NCBI GenBank assembly: GCA_020435085.1 | Contig: JAGRAB010000099.1 | Location: forward strand, 1 to 8,311 | Length of the DNA: 8,311 nt | DNA from: Bdellovibrionales bacterium | GTDB taxonomy: Bacteria > Bdellovibrionota > Bdellovibrionia > Bdellovibrionales > UBA1609 | Direction of reading: 5' to 3' | Part shown: in pieces, positions 5,728 to 8,311 of the stretch | Layout of the letters: every line of letters begins with the position of its first letter | Position numbering within the stretch: the first letter of the stretch is position 1 | The notes under the pieces: model-generated | Told to the model about the DNA's origin: nothing | Databases searched by the model: none | Seen by the model: only the letters and a program-made list of their open reading frames with translations | Program-made: the position numbers and the translations under genes

Positions 5728-6651
5728 ATGAGATCAAATAAGTTATTTTCTCACCTATTGCTAGGCCTTCTTGCTTACTCACTTATTGTTTTTCTTTGGG
5801 GGGCTTGGGTCCGTATTTCAGGGAGTGGTGACGGTTGTGGCGAGCATTGGCCTTTTTGTCAGGGGCAGTTGATCCCCGATTCTTATATATTAAAAGTTTG
5901 GATTGAAAATTTTCATCGTATTTCAACAAAACTCTATGGATTTATTGTTATTGCTCTACTCATTTCCGTGTACCGCCAGTTTCCAAAAAAATCACCTACA
6001 CGGAAATGGATGACTTGGGTCTTTGGGCTAACTCTTGTAGAAGGTCTTATTGGTGCTGTGATTGTTCTTAAAGGGTTTGTTGCAGATGATGATAGTATTG
6101 GGCGAGCCTTTTTAATTTCGATTCACCTTGTAAACACCTTCCTTTTAACTTCAACAATTATTTTTACTTGGCTCAGTCAAAAATATAAATGTGATATTTT
6201 TCTGATGAAGTTTTTCAAATTATCTCGTTCTTATATTCTTATTGGGTTTATTTTATGCATAGGAGCCACTGGAGCTCTTGCGGCCTTATCCACAACCCTC
6301 TTTCCCTCTGTTTCATTGTTCTCAGGACTGACACATGATTTTTCAAAAGGCTCTCATTTTCTTCTTAAAATTCGAATTCTTCACCCTCTTCTTGCTATTG
6401 GTTTTCTTTTCTTAGCAGGTTATAAAACACAATCGCTTATTGAAAGCTCTCAAAATTCTATTCACAAGTACTGGGGACGTATTTTTCAAGTACTCTTATT
6501 AGTGACATTTTTTATTGGAGCCATAACTTTAGGGCTTTTATCGCCACTCAGTTTAAAACTCATTCATTTATTTTTTGCACATCTCCTTTGGATGAGTTTT
6601 GTGATGTTCTTAAGCACTCGTTTTATTCCAGAAAGCTCGTTGAAAAAGTAA
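5728..6651 (+). CDS. ctaA: Heme A synthase, CtaA/COX15 family
   Basis: Integral membrane enzyme that oxidises the C8 methyl of heme O to give heme A for aa3-type cytochrome oxidase. The 307-residue product has about eight hydrophobic segments (approx. 11-28, 70-85, 98-117, 127-148, 168-189, 216-231, 252-272, 278-298). The family signature SGSGDGCGEHWPFCQGQLIP occupies 31-50, with Cys37 and Cys44 matching the first extracellular loop cysteine pair of B. subtilis CtaA (C-x6-C). Heme-ligand candidates are His63 in ENFHR (with Glu60), His133 in SIHLVN, His219 in RILHPLL, and His280 or His285 in IHLFFAHLLW. A second loop cysteine pair, found in some members, is absent. I chose the ATG at 5728 because it puts the first membrane segment at the usual place; its ribosome binding site (ACAGG) is weak. 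A TTG at 5638 would add 30 atypical residues. No other oxidase biogenesis gene is visible. Its 3' end overlaps the convergent membrane-protein gene by 42 nt. Confidence 0.9.
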   Translation: MRSNKLFSHLLLGLLAYSLIVFLWGAWVRISGSGDGCGEHWPFCQGQLIPDSYILKVWIENFHRISTKLYGFIVIALLISVYRQFPKKSPTRKWMTWVFGLTLVEGLIGAVIVLKGFVADDDSIGRAFLISIHLVNTFLLTSTIIFTWLSQKYKCDIFLMKFFKLSRSYILIGFILCIGATGALAALSTTLFPSVSLFSGLTHDFSKGSHFLLKIRILHPLLAIGFLFLAGYKTQSLIESSQNSIHKYWGRIFQVLLLVTFFIGAITLGLLSPLSLKLIHLFFAHLLWMSFVMFLSTRFIPESSLKK

Positions 6652-6951
6652 TCCAATAGAGCCCCAAATACCTCCAAGAAGTGCTCCTGTAATAGCCGTT
6701 ATAAAAATCATTAACCATCCCCAGGGGAGATGAAAAAGATGAGCCATTTTTTGAGCCATCAGCCCATGTGAATACATATTTTGAAGATAAGCCATGAGAC
6801 CCCAAACAAAAAACATGGCAAAAAAACTGATAAAAAAAGATTGTATCAATTTTTTACTTTTAAAACCTATCAAAAAACAAGCGGGAATAAACCCCCACCA
6901 AGAAAGAAAAAATGAAAGCGGAAATATCAATAAAATAAGTACATAAATCAT
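6610..6951 (-). CDS. Small polytopic membrane protein of unknown function
   Basis: I do not recognise the family. The 113-residue product is very hydrophobic, with segments at about 2-15, 17-30, 37-56 and 78-102. The KSKK loop (31-34) and the basic C-terminus (RAFWNK) suggest, by the positive-inside rule, both ends in the cytoplasm and the 57-77 loop outside; that loop carries His62, His71 and His74. The C-terminal helix is Gly-rich (ITGALLGGIWGSIG), suiting tight helix packing. The ATG at 6951-6949 overlaps the TGA of the upstream acylase gene as ATGA, and GAGGTG (complement of 6957-6962) lies 5 nt upstream, so translation is probably coupled to the acylase. Its last 42 nt overlap the end of the convergent heme A synthase frame. 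The coupling and membrane character support a real gene; no function can be assigned. Confidence 0.75.
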   Translation of the reverse strand: MIYVLILLIFPLSFFLSWWGFIPACFLIGFKSKKLIQSFFISFFAMFFVWGLMAYLQNMYSHGLMAQKMAHLFHLPWGWLMIFITAITGALLGGIWGSIGLLFQRAFWNKTSA

Positions 6952-8311
6952 TGAGGCACCTCACTTTTATCTTCTACTGAAGGCTTTTCTAAAAAATGAA
7001 TTTTTTTATACTCACCTTTTGCCCAATCTTCCAAGAAATTATCATATTTAGGGTCAAAAGGGTTCCCGCTTTGCCCTCCTGGAAAATTTGTTAAGGCTTC
7101 AAAGTCTTCACCTAATTTAACAATTTGTCTCCATGTGGCTCCATGCTCTCCAAAGTTAGCATTAATGGCATATCTTGAACCTGAGGCTGATATTTCATAT
7201 CGACCAAAAGCTTCTACCTTCAGTGGATGTGGAAAAACCGTTTTTTGTATCAAGTCCCACCGCCACTTATGAAAAGCTTCTCCATATTTTGTTTTTAAAC
7301 GATTATTTAGTTGAAGAAAACTGTCTGTAATAATTTTTGTTAATTCCTTTTGAACCTCTTCTTTTGATTTTACATTGCCTAAAAACCAGTAGTTTTTTTG
7401 ATCGTAATAGGGAGAATTTAAAAAAGCATCTCTCAAAAGATCGACAGTATGTTGAATTGGAGGATAAGCATTTCTGGCTTTAGGACCAAGTGTTTTAATA
7501 AATAAGTTTTCTTCCACTTGTTTCCACCAGTAATAAAATACCCCTGGCTGCCAAAGGTCAGATTTCATATGATAATCCCAAGTTTTAAGACCTTCAAAAA
7601 AATCTTTATTCTCTGATTGAACCTCTTTACTCACACCTACAATGAGGGCGGGCAAAAGATTTCTTGCATGAATACTGAGATCATCCATCTGCATATGCTT
7701 TAAAAGATCGAGAGATATTTTACCTTTATTTTCTTTAAGTAATTCACCAATTCTCTTTGCTCGATAACTATCATGAAAATCCCAACTCAAATAATATTTA
7801 TATTGAGATGTTACTGGTCTTTGGTTAGCACTATATATCATATCAGACGGATTATTTATATTTTGAGGAAGCTCTCCAAATGGAATTGTAGACTTCCAAT
7901 CTTGAGGCATGAATCGTCCATTCCGAACAAGTCCACCATTGATTTTTTCTCTGGCAGGAATTTTGCCGACATGATAAATAGCCACTTCTTTTTTATCTGC
8001 ACACGCTAAATTTTGGGTAGGGTTAAAGTAAGTCTCTTCTACGGATTTCTTACAATCCCCAAGGCTATGTGATTTTGAAAGATTTAAAAATGCTTTAAGC
8101 TCCACCCCTGGTGAATGCCCCTTCCATAAGAGTGCCAAACCAAGATTTTTTTCTCTATGAACAACAAGACCTACGTGAGTCCATAAAAGGGTCACTATTT
8201 CATCTTTGCCATTTTTATTTTTTATGATTTCCTCTTTTTTTTCTGCAGAAACCCATTCTCCATTCCATAGATATTCCGTAGAGTTTTCATCTTTAAATTC
8301 CACTTCAAACC
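6948..8311 (-). CDS. Penicillin acylase family protein (S45 Ntn hydrolase), C-terminal part; 5' end outside window
   Basis: The family consists of exported N-terminal-nucleophile amidases that cleave beta-lactam side chains, acyl-homoserine lactones or other amides; the substrate cannot be told from this fragment. The frame is open to the right edge, and the GTG at 8303 is an internal Val codon, so the gene starts beyond the window. About 453 residues are visible, against 700-850 for whole precursors. Counting from that codon, family blocks are QNLACADKKEVAIYHVGKIPAR (about 97-118), DWKSTIPFGELP (135-146), NPSDMIYSANQRP (151-163) with Asn160 matching the conserved oxyanion-region AN-N motif, YRAKRIGELL, MQMDDLSIHARNLLPAL, and the C-terminal FGEHGATWRQIV...FPGGQSGNPFDPKYDNFLEDWAKGEY region. 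The usual HGP motif appears as THVGLVV (42-48). Signal peptide, alpha chain and nucleophile Ser lie outside. It is followed by the coupled membrane-protein gene. Confidence 0.88.
   Translation of the reverse strand, partial: FEVEFKDENSTEYLWNGEWVSAEKKEEIIKNKNGKDEIVTLLWTHVGLVVHREKNLGLALLWKGHSPGVELKAFLNLSKSHSLGDCKKSVEETYFNPTQNLACADKKEVAIYHVGKIPAREKINGGLVRNGRFMPQDWKSTIPFGELPQNINNPSDMIYSANQRPVTSQYKYYLSWDFHDSYRAKRIGELLKENKGKISLDLLKHMQMDDLSIHARNLLPALIVGVSKEVQSENKDFFEGLKTWDYHMKSDLWQPGVFYYWWKQVEENLFIKTLGPKARNAYPPIQHTVDLLRDAFLNSPYYDQKNYWFLGNVKSKEEVQKELTKIITDSFLQLNNRLKTKYGEAFHKWRWDLIQKTVFPHPLKVEAFGRYEISASGSRYAINANFGEHGATWRQIVKLGEDFEALTNFPGGQSGNPFDPKYDNFLEDWAKGEYKKIHFLEKPSVEDKSEVPQ

Noticed and set aside
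7773..8009. 78-residue + strand frame opposite the acylase
   Set aside because: Antisense to conserved acylase blocks and without recognisable domain or signal.
1..8311. Mobile element, CRISPR, phage or defence system
   Set aside because: No transposase, integrase, direct-repeat array, tRNA-linked attachment site or known defence domain is visible; composition looks uniform across the window.

Overview
The window looks like chromosomal DNA from an AT-rich Gram-negative bacterium. The order fabD-fabG-acpP-fabF-rpiB-glyA is known from the broad 'deltaproteobacterial' lineages (Myxococcota, Desulfobacterota/Geobacter-type, Bdellovibrionota). The low GC, the lipoprotein and exported proteins, and an aerobic heme A synthase make a Bdellovibrionota/Bacteriovoracia-type host my best guess. 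That placement is inference from gene order and composition, not from a marker gene.

Left half (1-4495, + strand): a tight co-directional cluster for type II fatty acid synthesis. It holds the C-terminal part of FabD (cut by the left edge), FabG, acyl carrier protein and FabF. These are followed without a break by ribose-5-phosphate isomerase B (rpiB) and serine hydroxymethyltransferase (glyA), which overlap. FabD loads malonyl groups on ACP, FabF condenses them with the growing acyl-ACP, and FabG reduces the beta-ketoacyl product. RpiB and GlyA add pentose-phosphate and one-carbon/serine metabolism to the same apparent transcript. All catalytic residues I could check are present. A perfect 9-bp inverted repeat sits on the acpP stop codon and could set ACP expression apart from fabF.

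Middle (4496-5727): a short gap, a compact lipoprotein with an intact M23 (LytM-type) metallopeptidase domain, then a convergent small exported protein of unknown function on the - strand. After it comes a 163-nt divergent intergenic region that carries the leader of the next gene, including an imperfect hairpin.

Right (5728-8311): a CtaA/COX15-type heme A synthase on the + strand runs tail-to-tail into a two-gene - strand unit. That unit is a penicillin-acylase-family (Ntn hydrolase, S45) protein cut by the right edge, followed through a 4-nt ATGA overlap by a 113-residue polytopic membrane protein of unknown function. The reading frames of the heme A synthase and the membrane protein overlap by 42 nt.

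I saw no tRNA, rRNA, CRISPR array, insertion sequence, phage gene or defence system. Most of the window is ordinary housekeeping. The parts worth a second look are the two unassigned proteins, the acylase/membrane-protein pair, and the two RNA-level hairpins.
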